In this document: positions 47,497 to 56,965 of the stretch, piece by piece
Position numbering within the stretch: the stretch's first letter is position 1
How the letters are laid out: each line of letters starts with the position of its first letter
Source: Phanerochaete sordida
Taxonomy: Eukaryota > Basidiomycota > Agaricomycetes > Polyporales > Phanerochaetaceae
Length of the DNA: 64,000 nt
NCBI GenBank assembly: GCA_019973155.2
Contig: BPQB01000036.1
Location: 186,001 to 250,000, forward strand
Reading direction: 5' to 3'
The notes under the pieces: model-generated
What the model saw: the letters and a program-made list of their open reading frames with translations, nothing else
What the model was told of the DNA's origin: nothing
The model's database searches: none
Position numbers and translations under genes: made by a program

Positions 47497-48226
47497 ATGG
47501 TACGCGTCCCCCGCCCTCGCGCTGAGCCCGCTGGCTGACCCGGCGCAGAGCGACAACGCAGGTCGGTCCCCAGTCTTGTCTGCGCGGCGCGGCGCGCGCT
47601 GACCGCCGCGCGCGGCGCAGAGTACAAGGAGGCCTTCGCGCTCTTCGACAAGCGCGGCACGGGCGCCGTCCCGCGCGAGGTACTCGGTGACCTCCTCCGT
47701 GCCCTCGGGCAGAACCCCACGCAGGCAGAGGTCGCGGAGATCGTCTCATCGGCACCCAAGGACGGTGAGTGCGCGTGCTGGCACGTCGCGCGGACGCCCC
47801 GCTGACCCCATGCTCGTGCGCGCCCGATGCGCCTGCGATGCACAACCACAGTCGACTACAAGACATTCCTCACGATTCTTAACCGGCCAGACGGCTTCAA
47901 GCCCGCGGGGACACCAGGTGCGTCGTCAGGTCGCCGTCTATCCGACCACTTCTAACCAACGCCACCAGAGGAATTCATCCGCGGGTTCCAGGTGTTCGAC
48001 AAGGAAGGAAACGGCTTCATTGGTGCGGGCGAGCTGCGCTACGTGCTCACACAGCTGGGAGAGAAGATGTCGGACGAGGAGGTCGACGAGCTGCTAAAGG
48101 GTGTCCAGATAGGCGCGTACGTATCCTCCACGCCTCTTCATGCCGATGCACGCTAATGGACCCGGACGATTCAGAGACGGCAACGTGAACTACGAGTCCT
48201 TTGTGCGCACGATCCTCAGCCAGTGA
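47497..48226 (+). CDS. cdc4: Cdc4-type essential myosin light chain (EF-hand protein)
   Basis: Six exons, 47497..47499 (the ATG alone), 47549..47561 (13 nt), 47621..47764, 47852..47917, 47969..48116 and 48175..48226, join in phase to 141 residues beginning [20 protein letters not shown]. Two EF-hand pairs are recognisable: [13 protein letters not shown] with [17 protein letters not shown], and [20 protein letters not shown] with [17 protein letters not shown]. The hallmark [11 protein letters not shown] between the lobes is that of the Cdc4/essential myosin light chain group, not calmodulin. The loops lack several acidic ligands, as is usual for this group. Cdc4 binds the IQ motif of myosin heavy chains in the contractile ring and actin cables and is needed for cytokinesis. 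The start is chosen because only the ATG-only exon gives the expected N-terminus. Confidence 0.9.
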
Positions 48227-48817
48227 GCCAGAATACTGTATACCCGGATGGATATTCCCTTGGTGCCATGTGCCCGCCCTTGCACATCGCATGTTCATGC
48301 CCTCACGACTCCACAGCTGCTTCGCTCGTCACTAGCCAATCGCATATCAATCACAATGTAATCAGATGTCAACTGTACTCGCACTTTGCTTGCGCTTCAC
48401 ATTTCGTAAGATCTCTACAGCTTGCCTGGTTCTGGGCGCTCCTACCGACAGTAGTGCTCTGCGAAGGCCTTATGGCTGGGACGGTTGCCTGCTATCACCA
48501 TCACTCATACCAGTGACAAAGCTTGCAGTATGCACATGCCTTCGTTGTGTACCGGTAAACTACAAAGAACCCTGTAAGTCAAATCTTGAGGCTCAGGCGG
48601 TTTGGTGGATAAGTCGTGATCCTGACTGCTGGGCAGTGGGCGCAGAGATAGAATGAGAGCTGTAGGCCTGTGGCCCTGCACGGTGTGCAGTGTGCATTTT
48701 ACAGGTCACTGACTCACAGCTTACAAGAGTCTACATAATTATCGTATCGACGAAAGAATCGGAAAGACAAAAGATAGCTGAAAAGGCCGAAAAAAAACTG
48801 GAGGATCTCATCTGGAA
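48227..48817. other. Interval between myosin light chain and tRNA-Gln
   Basis: No gene is recognised. An A run near 48789-48797 serves the tRNA on the other strand as a T-run stop. Confidence 0.45.
48790..48797 (-). terminator. Pol III T-run terminator of the tRNA
   Basis: On the minus strand a run of T lies about 20 nt downstream of the tRNA 3' end, as expected for RNA polymerase III termination. Confidence 0.6.
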
Positions 48818-48895
48818 GGCGCTACCAGGGCTCGAACCTGGGTTTTGGGAATGTGAGATCAGAATCCCAAGTGATAACCACTACACTATAGCGCC
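48818..48895 (-). tRNA. tRNA-Gln (CUG) with a short intron
   Basis: The minus-strand sequence folds as a tRNA. The acceptor stem is GGCGCTA/TAGCGCC (seven perfect pairs), the D arm starts GTG, the anticodon stem is TGGGA/TCCCA, and the T arm is CCAGG TTCGAGC CCTGG. Anticodon CTG sits in TTCTGA, as in known fungal tRNA-Gln, and U is the discriminator. The sequence between the anticodon stem strands is 14 nt, so an intron of about 7 nt follows the nucleotide 3' of the anticodon. It decodes CAG. Confidence 0.85.
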
Positions 48896-49315
48896 AATGT
48901 CGTAGCAGCCACTGACGCTCACTCTGACCGCAGGGAGCTCCCTCGAGCACCTCACTTTCCCCTGCATCCACCTCCCAAATTCGAGGCATCCTCACTGCAC
49001 TTAACAAGACACAGGACACGTCTACAATGCATTCTATCTGACGACTAACAACGAACAAGATAATAACCAACCAGCCCGCGCCCGAGGCGGGGCAGCGACG
49101 CGGCGCCCGCGCAGGGACAGGAAACAGAAAAGTGCTAAACGAGAGGCAGGGGCCGGAAGGGGTGGGGCCGCGGGGGGACCGTCTATGGTGTGTCTGGGTG
49201 ATTAAGCCGTGGGTATTGTTGGCACTACATAACGAGGGAACGGGCGCGCAAGGGGTCTCCGGTGACGCACAGAGACGCGGACGTAGAGATGTGAGGGCGG
49301 CGCACGGAAGCGCGT
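48896..49315. other. Interval between tRNA-Gln and NADH dehydrogenase
   Basis: GC-rich, no gene. It probably contains the 3' UTR of the minus-strand NADH dehydrogenase gene. Confidence 0.4.
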
Positions 49316-51505
49316 TTACTCGCGGGAGACGTCACTGAGAGGCGGTGTCAGCTACGCAGCGAAAACAGAGTACAGCGGGAGACGCACCGGCCGAAGATCT
49401 TGACCTTGATCCAGTCAGTCGCGACGAGCGCGCGGTTGCGGAGCGAGAAGAGCTTGCTTAGGTACGCGCTGCGCCAGAAGAGGTACGTGGCGACACCAGC
49501 AGTCGCAACCTGCAAAGCGAAGAGCAGCCAGTCAGTGACAGGGCAGGCACATCAAGCACAAAGTACGCACGTTGCCAGAGGAGAAGAACGGCAGGTCCGC
49601 GATCGCCTTCTCGCTGCCGATGTACGCGAGCGAGCCCTGGTGCGAGTACTTGAAGGGCCGGATCTTGTCGACCTTGGCGACCTGGCTCTCGAGGTGCTCG
49701 ACCTTGACCTTCTTCTCGGGGTCGTCGTCGGGGAGGCCGTGCACCTCCGCGAGCTGCGCGGCGAGCGCGTCGCGGCGCGCGAGCTGGCGGAAGACGCGCG
49801 CGAGGTACGCACCCTCCTGCGCGGCGACCTGCGCCGTCGGCGCGTAGCTCGTCGCCGTGCAGTCGCCGATCGCGAACACGCCGCGCGCGCCCTTCATGCG
49901 CAGCGACTCGTCGACGGTGATGCCGCGGCGGTTCGTCTGTTCCTCGGGCAGCTTCGCCATGAGGTCGCGCGTCACCTGGCGCAGCGTGTTACCCGCCGCC
50001 CAGACAACCATGCCGCAGGGCACCTCGGCGATGCTCCGGTCGGGCATCTGGAGGACGACACTGTTCTCCTTGATCTCCTTGACCATGGTCTTGGTCATGA
50101 TGTCGATCTTGGCCGCCTTGAAGGTACTCTCGGTGTAGTCGATCAGTTGCTTGCTGAACATGGGAAGCACGGAGGGCAAAGCTTCGACAAGGGTGATCCT
50201 GATGCTGTCCGCGAGCTCGGGATACCACGAGCGAAGATCGTCCTCGAGGAAATCGTGGAGTTCACCACTGGAACAGCATTAGCGCCTATACAAGAGTTTG
50301 CGGTCGTGTGACGGACCTCAGTTCGACACCAGTGGGACCACCGCCAACGACAACCTGCAAGAAATTAGTTTAAACGTATTGCGAACTCACAGAGGCGGTA
50401 CGCACCATGTGAAGGAGACGGTCAACTTCCGCCTTGCTCTGTCCAGGGAACGCAGCAGACTCCAAGCAGTCAAGGAAACGGCGTTGCATCTGTTGCGCTG
50501 ATTAGTTTTGAATGGCTGTGCACAAGACTGTTACACACCTTCTCTGCGTCATCGAGCTCCTTCATGAAGCAAGCATTTTCCCGCACACCGGGAATGTTAA
50601 AGGTCTGTGTCTCCGCACCAACAGCGTACACCAGGTAGTCGTACTTCATGGTGGTAGTGGAAGTCAGGCCCTGAACCTCAGACATGTCTATGAAGACTGT
50701 TAGAGTTGGTCGTCGCGTTCAAGCTGGAACGACTCACCCTTGAAAGTGACAGTCTGGGTGTGAGGGTCGACATCGGTCGCAGACGCTTCGATGACGGACA
50801 CCTGACGCTTCTTGTGGCGCGTCATGTAACGTGTAGCTGAAGATGCGGTGTTAAGCACAGAAGACATCGCGCGCGTCTGGCGGACGTACGCTGGATGATC
50901 GAGCGGGGGCTGAGCGTTCCAGTCGCGACGCTCGGAAGGAGCGGGGTGAAGAGGAAGTAGTTGCGGGGGCTGATAACGAACTGGGGCGGAGCTCAGGCAT
51001 CATGCGCCACGGCAGAGCAAGTGCGACGTACGACATTGTACTCCTCCGTGTCCAGCGAGTTCAGCAGGCTGGTCGCGCCCCAGCCGCTTCCGAGGATGAC
51101 CAGGGTCTTCTTCGTCGGGTCGTGGGGCAGCTGGGGGCCGGGCGTGCGGTCCTTGTGCGCAATGTAGTAGAAGCTGCCGGCGCCGACGACGATGGTGAAA
51201 AGCGTCACGCGGCCGGTCGCCTGCAGGATGCGCTGCCAGCGCGACTGTCTTGGGGGTTGCGGTGCAGCCTTGACAGCTGGCGGTCAGCACAGGGCGTCGC
51301 GGGCGCGCAGAGGAAGAGGCTCACGAGGGGCTGGGACTGCGCCTCGGTCGACGCGAGACGTCTTGGGATCCTCGCGTGAGTGAGTTGCGCGGTCGGCCTA
51401 GACTGGACGATCCTCCGGCCGAGCTGGGCGCGAGCTGGCAGAAACGCGTGAATACTTCGGCCGAGTTGCGCAGAGCGCAGCGTACGCACCGCGTGCGACC
51501 TGCAT
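49316..51505 (-). CDS. nde1: Type II (alternative) NADH:ubiquinone oxidoreductase
   Basis: A minus-strand gene of about 11 exons. The 5' exons are 51490..51505, 51325..51434, 51032..51268, 50890..50980 and about 50739..50836; the 3' exons are 49571..about 50268, 49388..49509 and 49316..49334. An Arg/Gln/Ser-rich start ([19 protein letters not shown]) is a likely mitochondrial presequence and is followed by a single hydrophobic segment ([18 protein letters not shown]). FAD-binding Rossmann motif [12 protein letters not shown] and NAD(P)H-binding [11 protein letters not shown] are both present, with [16 protein letters not shown] and [14 protein letters not shown]. The C-terminal membrane anchor region holds [18 protein letters not shown] and the end reads IFGRDVSRE. 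NDH-2 enzymes pass electrons from NADH to ubiquinone without proton pumping. The transmembrane segment after the presequence suggests an NDE-type protein facing the intermembrane space; that is inference. Confidence 0.9.
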
Positions 51506-53517
51506 GGTTTTTTGGGTGGTGAATTAGTCCACCGGGGATGAAGGGGAGGAGGAGGACGCGGAGGAGAGAGCGAGGATGGAGGCTGCTCAAAATTGCGCGT
51601 TGAAGAGTCTGTGCGTCATTCCGACTCCGGTCGCACACGGCGCACGCAGCCTTCCTCTTGCGCCCATCCCTTCGTGGCGCCCGCCCTCTCTCCGGAACAA
51701 AATGGCTCGCAAAAATACCCGCATATTCGCAAAAAATGTTTGCAGCCCACGGACGTATTTGGCGGGCGCAGACGTACCGAGCTCGCTGTCTCGACGAATG
51801 CTGGCAGCTCCTCGCCGGTACCGCCCGCGTGCTGGCACGACAATGTTGCACGAGGTATAGCGGTTAATGCGGTCGGCCTCGTCCTCCAAGCAATTTACGG
51901 CCAGAGTCAAATTGACGAGCTATAACGTCGCTACGGCCGCCCCCAGAAGCAGCAGCTTTTTTATTGCCTTGTGAGCACACATGCATGCGTGGTCACAGTA
52001 CGAGGTCGGCGTGTATGTCCAGTGGACAGGCCCGCAGCTGAGCCTCTAGGACTTTGTCAGGAGAGGTTATGCAGCGGAGCGGATAGGACGGTATGAATAT
52101 CTCAGTTATACCCGCGGCGCGGCGCGCCGCCGACCTCCATCCATGACTTACGAAATTGATATTCAGGGTAAGGTCGTCAATCCCGCCGAGCGCAGGCAAA
52201 GTTCGCCTCGGCATCGCGCTTCACGGCGCAGTGCATGTACCACAAAGGCCGGCTCGCCTGTGTCTGCGAACAACTCTTGGTATATCTGCGTGTGACGAAC
52301 CTCACGCAGCCTTGTCGGAGGGCCGTCTTCGGAATAGTACATATTGGCGGGCCCGAGGTAGGCAAGCTGTCGAGCAGAGCGGGAAGCGAGGTGAGTGTGC
52401 TCCGGACGTCATTATTTTGTGGCGCTCATAACTTCGCTGCAGGACAATTTGCTGAATCCCCAGGCCTTGTGTGTGCTTGGTGGAAGCCTAGCTTCCTCGC
52501 TCACCATGCCAGCGTCACAGCGCGTTCCCATCCACGCATTGTGCCCTCTGCCCATTATTCTCCGCACCGTAGACCCTGCGCAATGAACACACCTCTGGGT
52601 TCCATCGTCACTACCGGCATCTCCACGATAGCTAACCCTGAACGTCTCACAGACTACCTACCGCAAAGCTCGCGCAAGCTACCGTGCGCCCTTCCCTGCC
52701 TCTTCTCTACCTCACACCCTGCAGCGCCCTGCGTCCCACGCACCCTGTCCACGAAGTCCCCCAAACCATGCCCTGGATTGCAGCGCATGGCCTGCCAGTA
52801 TCGCCCGGCGTTAGCGTACACCGGCTCGCACAGCGCATACCGACCCGATGCTACGACACACTCAGATTCCACCAGATCGCCTTCGTTTAATTTTCTTTGC
52901 ACACGCCTGGCCGTCCTCAGTCACGGCTCGCCGCGCGAGCCCACCGGCGACAGTCCCCACCAACACATATCCTGCCCACCGCCGCCACAGGCGCCACACA
53001 CCCACGCGCGGGTCTGCAGAGGGACGCCTTCGAAGAGGCGCGGTGCGGCGATTGGGCGCGGCGCGCCGCTTCGCGGCTTCTCCTGCGCTATCGAGCTTGT
53101 TGGCGTGCCGCTATGTTTAGCTGGCTACCGAGCGGGCGCGCCGCAAAGACGCGCGCGCGCGTGGCGACGGACCACTAGTTCACGTCTGCGTAGCAGATAG
53201 GCAAGCTGGTAGATCGAGCCGTCGAGCGATGTCGAGCGCGCCGAGCCCAGTCGCACGCGGATTCGAGAGCAATTCAACTTCAATTCTAGAGCACCAGCCG
53301 TGCACGTTCAAATACAAAGGCTGTCTACGAGAGCACGGCGGACGGACAAGAGAGGGGCGGCGCCGTCAAGGCGCGATGCACTATGGTATCGGCTCGCGTA
53401 GCGAGCGCCGGGGGAGCGCAAGGCGGCCGGGCCTTGGCCGTGAAGCAAGAGACGGCGACATACGAATAAAGACAGCGCGGAGGCGGGACGGGGCGTCTAG
53501 GGGGTATGACGTGCGCC
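51506..53517. other. Interval between NADH dehydrogenase and GH128 gene
   Basis: No recognised gene. ORF 52235..53200 (+, 321 codons) is the longest open frame but lacks family motifs, is rich in Pro/Ser/Arg/His and contains candidate splice sites inside it. A short transcript around 52150-52590 cannot be excluded. Around 51576-51925 all frames are rather open because of base composition; this is the promoter side of the NADH dehydrogenase gene. Confidence 0.4.
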
Positions 53518-54698
53518 TCAGAGCGTGTTGTAGGTAGTGCCCAGAGGGAGGAGGCTGTCGGCGGTGCCGACGAGGATGTTGCCGCCGGCCATGAAGTACG
53601 CGTACCGCTCGACGCCCTTCTGGGCGTCGAGCCAGGGGAGCATCGTCTGGAGGAAGGACGTCTGCTGCGCGGTGGTGCCGGACGCGCCGAACTGCGGCGC
53701 AGTCAGCATCGGCCGCGCGAAGACGGGCGCACGCACGCACCTCGGTGACCCAGACGGGCTTGTTGTACTTGGACGCCATGTTGGAGATGTAGCTCTGGTA
53801 GTAGGCGATGTTGGTGGCCGAGTCGTAGATGTGCATGGCGATGCAGTCGATGGTGCAGTCGGAGCACTCCTCGAGGAAGGAGTCGAGCCAGGCAGTGCCC
53901 ATGGGCGCGCCGCCGTTGGTGATGGCGGGCGAGACGAGCTTGGCCTTGCCCGCGAAGGGCTCCATCCACTGCCTCCATGCGGCGGCGGCCTGCTGGGGCG
54001 TCAGGTTGGACTGGGCGCCGAGGTCGGGCTCGTTGAAGCTGTAGGTTCAGGGTCAGCTGCGGCCGATCACACATGCGGAATTGGGTTCGCGTTGCCGAGG
54101 CAGATCTCAGGCACGACCGCGTCTAGACGCGCAGCGGCGAGGAACAAGCGAGACAGGACAGGTACGCGCACTTGTACTGCGGCAGACGGGGTGCGGGACG
54201 GACGTGCAAGCGAGGACTCACCCGAGGAGGTGCGTCGCGCCGGCGGCAATGGCGGCAGTGGCATCGTCCATCCAGCCGTTGGTGTGGTCGGCGTCGGCGC
54301 CCCAGAGCATGGGCACGAACTCCTTGCCGGCGGGGACGTTGCCTCCGGGGACGGGGGACCAGTTGTACTGCCACGAGATCCTGCGGCGCGCGTCGCGCGG
54401 TCAGCTTCTCGTGTCGAGCTCGCATAAGGAGGAACGCACTTGTCACCGAAGAGGCCGGGCGCATTCGCGTCGTTGTAGGAGACACCACGCTTCACGGTGC
54501 TGCCCGTGGGGGTCGCGACGGTAGGCGGGGTGCTGGGGCAGGTCAGCGCAGGGTCAAAGCGCAGCGGAAGTACACGTACGTAGGAGCAGGAGCAGGCGTG
54601 AACGTGGCAGAGGGACCGCGACGGAACACGTGGGCGTGGCCGTGAGCGGAGCCGGCAAGCGCGAGCGCGATGGAGACGAGGGTCGCTGAGAACTTCAT
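53518..54698 (-). CDS. Secreted GH128-type endo-beta-1,3-glucanase
   Basis: The start MKFSATLVSIALALAGSAHG is a clear signal peptide, followed by a short Thr/Pro-rich linker. The catalytic domain begins KRGVSYNDANAPGLFGDK and continues with ISWQYNWSP, FVPMLWGA, THLLG, FNEPD, WRQWMEPF, LVSPAITNGG, AMHIY, NKPVWVTE and GVERYAYFMAG. This order is that of the Glyco_hydro_cc (GH128) family. By family knowledge the Glu in FNEPD is the acid/base and the Glu in WVTE the nucleophile. At least four introns are present: after the linker, after GLFGDK, a longer one of about 200 bp before the FNEPD exon, and one directly after WVTE. Stop is at 53518. GH128 enzymes cleave beta-1,3-glucan, so cell-wall remodelling is the likely role. 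Confidence 0.88.
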
Positions 54699-56551
54699 AT
54701 TGTTCGAGGGATTCTTTGCAGGATTCTGGGACAAGTGAGTGAGGGGTGTCGAGCTTTAAAGAGCGAGCGAGAAAGTGAATGAATGGACAGGGCCTGCAGA
54801 GCCGGAAGAGAAGGAGAGCGATGCCTCGAGAGGGGGAGGGGAAGCGTTGAAGGCAACTCTCGCAGGCCGAAGAACTTTAAAAGAGAGGACGGTGCTTACC
54901 TAAGCCTGAAGATACCTTTTAAGGTATATTTTCGGATTGCTCGGCGCCCTTCGTGGCGTCACGCTCGCCTTGACAACGGTTCTCGAACTCGGAATGACTT
55001 GCCCACCGGGTGCCTGAGACTCAAACCCTCTTTTATAGCGAACACGCGCGTTCAGCTCGAGCGCAGGGACCCCTCGTCGAGGGAATTTCTCTTCATCTTC
55101 GGGGGCATCGAAGGACGGGATGCCTCAACATGCTCTGCACATGCGTTGTTAGCGTTCAACGTTCAGCGGACATGACAAGCTTATGAGCTTACGGCTTGAC
55201 TGTCGGCGGGAGTGTATGTCAGGATATCACCGGAACCCTAGGCGACGCATGTCACAGAACGTGGCTGCGGTGTTTGGCGCGCATGCTCCGCCGCCAAGTA
55301 CGGGCGCAGTATTCTGACATGTGTACGCCGACGACAATGCCCTCTGCAGCAGGCAGATGTTGTCCGGTGGTCAGCTGTACTCGCAGGATCGCAAACAGAC
55401 AGAGCTGGGCGTACCAACAGCTGCCTGCCCATAGGCGCGGACAAGATGGAAGGGTCCACTTGGGCGACGATATTGAGCTGAAGCCCTGCGACTCGAACAG
55501 CCCTCGCCAGATCCGCGTGAAGCGCGGAACATTGCGCAGTTGCTACCGACGTCCAATCGTTATGGGGTATTTTTAGGGGTGTGAGTCGCTGTATGCGCGT
55601 AAAGCACCATGAGTTAACAGGGCCGACATGCATGTATAATACCGTTAAGCTCACAGCGGCTTCACGATGCCAGCATCTTCCCTGCATGCGTCGTGCACAG
55701 CAGAAACTCTATCGTCTTGAGGGACGAGGAGGAGGGGCATGTCCTAGCGGCATGCCCGTAACTTGTACGTCGCAGTCGAGAACAGCGCGCTGAGCGGCGT
55801 GATCACGTACAACAGATTGAGGTCGCCACAAACAAGGATGCTCAGATAATCAGTGCCGGGATGCACATGTTTCCTCGACGACGCGATCCAGAGCGTGCAC
55901 GATGACGAACGCGCGCGCGGACGTTCTGCGCTGTTCTGCGCAGTCTGACTCAGCGTCTCGGCCCTGCAGGGCGTCCGTGAGGTCGGCGAATGAGATTGAG
56001 GAATGCGCGAGGAGGGCGCAAGGTCGCGCGGCGGAAGTCGGGGCAGATGGTGGTCGGTGTCTAAGCCTGAAAGCGAGTCGGCCGACTGAACGACCAAAAC
56101 GCACTAACACACCGCGAAGCAGCTCTTGATGGAGTAAGTGCGTCTTGAAGTGCGTCATCAATTGCGAGTGAAGGCAGGCGTACAAAATTCCAGGAATATA
56201 ATTTATAACTGCACGCAGCTATCAAAGGCGAGTTCGACGCATATAGCCAACGTTTGTTGAGCAGAACGTCGTGGGCGACGGGGACGGAGCGAGTCGGGAG
56301 CGCGGGGGAGCGCGAGCGTCGGTACTTCGGTGCGTTCCGCATCTCCGAGACCAGGCGCTTAGGCATCCAGCCTCCGTCCCCTTCTCTCGCCCTCCCATCG
56401 CCGCCTGAGGCCTGAGGCCTTCCTGTATTTATACCACCTTTCCCTGGCTCTCTGCTCTCTTCCTAGTCTCCCTCTTACGCCCTCTTACGCCCCGCCCACG
56501 CCCCCGCCCGGTCCCGCGCCCGCTCGACTCTCCTTGCCGCCGTCCCGCACG
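54699..56551. other. Interval between GH128 gene and ssSPT-like gene 2
   Basis: No gene is recognised. TTTAAAG at about 54755 on the minus strand may be the TATA-like box of the GH128 gene. ORF 55196..55576 (+) shows no motif. The final 150 bp are CT- and CCGCCC-rich promoter sequence. Confidence 0.4.
56426..56433 (+). promoter_or_regulatory. TATA-like box of ssSPT-like gene 2
   Basis: TATTTATA lies about 120 bp upstream of the ATG at 56552 and is followed by a pyrimidine-rich leader. Assigned by position only. Confidence 0.4.
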
Positions 56552-56965
56552 ATGCACAACTCGCTCGAGTACTGGCGCACCACGCCCAGCACCGCCGCTG
56601 CCCTCTTCTCCGTCGAGATGCCCTACCGCCCGCCCAAGAGTCGCGTCGGCGCGTTCCTCTGGCGCCGCCGTATGTGGCTCGAGACGACCATGGGTCTATC
56701 TGTGCTCGAGCCCTGGGAGAAGCTCATGATATGTGCGTCCCGTATGTCTCTTCGTGCGCACGCCGCTCACGCACGCGCAGTGGTCATCTTCTACCTCCTC
56801 ATCACCGTCACCGCGACCGGCGTGTACCGCTTCCTGCCCCAGCAGCTCGACGTCCTGCACTCGCGCACGGTGTACTACTTTTTCGGCCACGAGGCGTCCC
56901 AGAGCGGCGCCCAGGCCGTCCAGCAGCTCGTCTCGGGCATCGCCAACTCGACAAAGGAGCTCTAG
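56552..56965 (+). CDS. Small subunit of serine palmitoyltransferase-like 2
   Basis: Exons 56552..56732 and 56781..56965 give 121 residues. It aligns end to end with ssSPT-like 1: ALFSVEMPYRPPKSRVGAFL against VLFSLALPYRPPESSLGAYL, then LSVLEPWEKLMI, a membrane helix (VIFYLLITVTATGVYRFLP), VYYFFG and a short polar tail. EPWEK is the family signature. The expected role is as for ssSPT-like 1: an ER-membrane regulator of serine palmitoyltransferase. Different activating subunits can alter acyl-CoA preference in other organisms, so the pair may be specialised; that is inference. The intron falls at the same codon and phase as in the paralogue. Confidence 0.8.
   Translation: MHNSLEYWRTTPSTAAALFSVEMPYRPPKSRVGAFLWRRRMWLETTMGLSVLEPWEKLMICASRMSLRAHAAHARAVVIFYLLITVTATGVYRFLPQQLDVLHSRTVYYFFGHEASQSGAQAVQQLVSGIANSTKEL

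Noticed and set aside
47497..48226. Calmodulin
   Set aside because: The loops lack several calcium ligands and the inter-lobe [11 protein letters not shown] is specific to the Cdc4/essential myosin light chain group.
52235..53200. A 321-codon plus-strand open frame
   Set aside because: No domain motif, composition of random GC-rich DNA, internal splice-like sites and no paralogue or family likeness.
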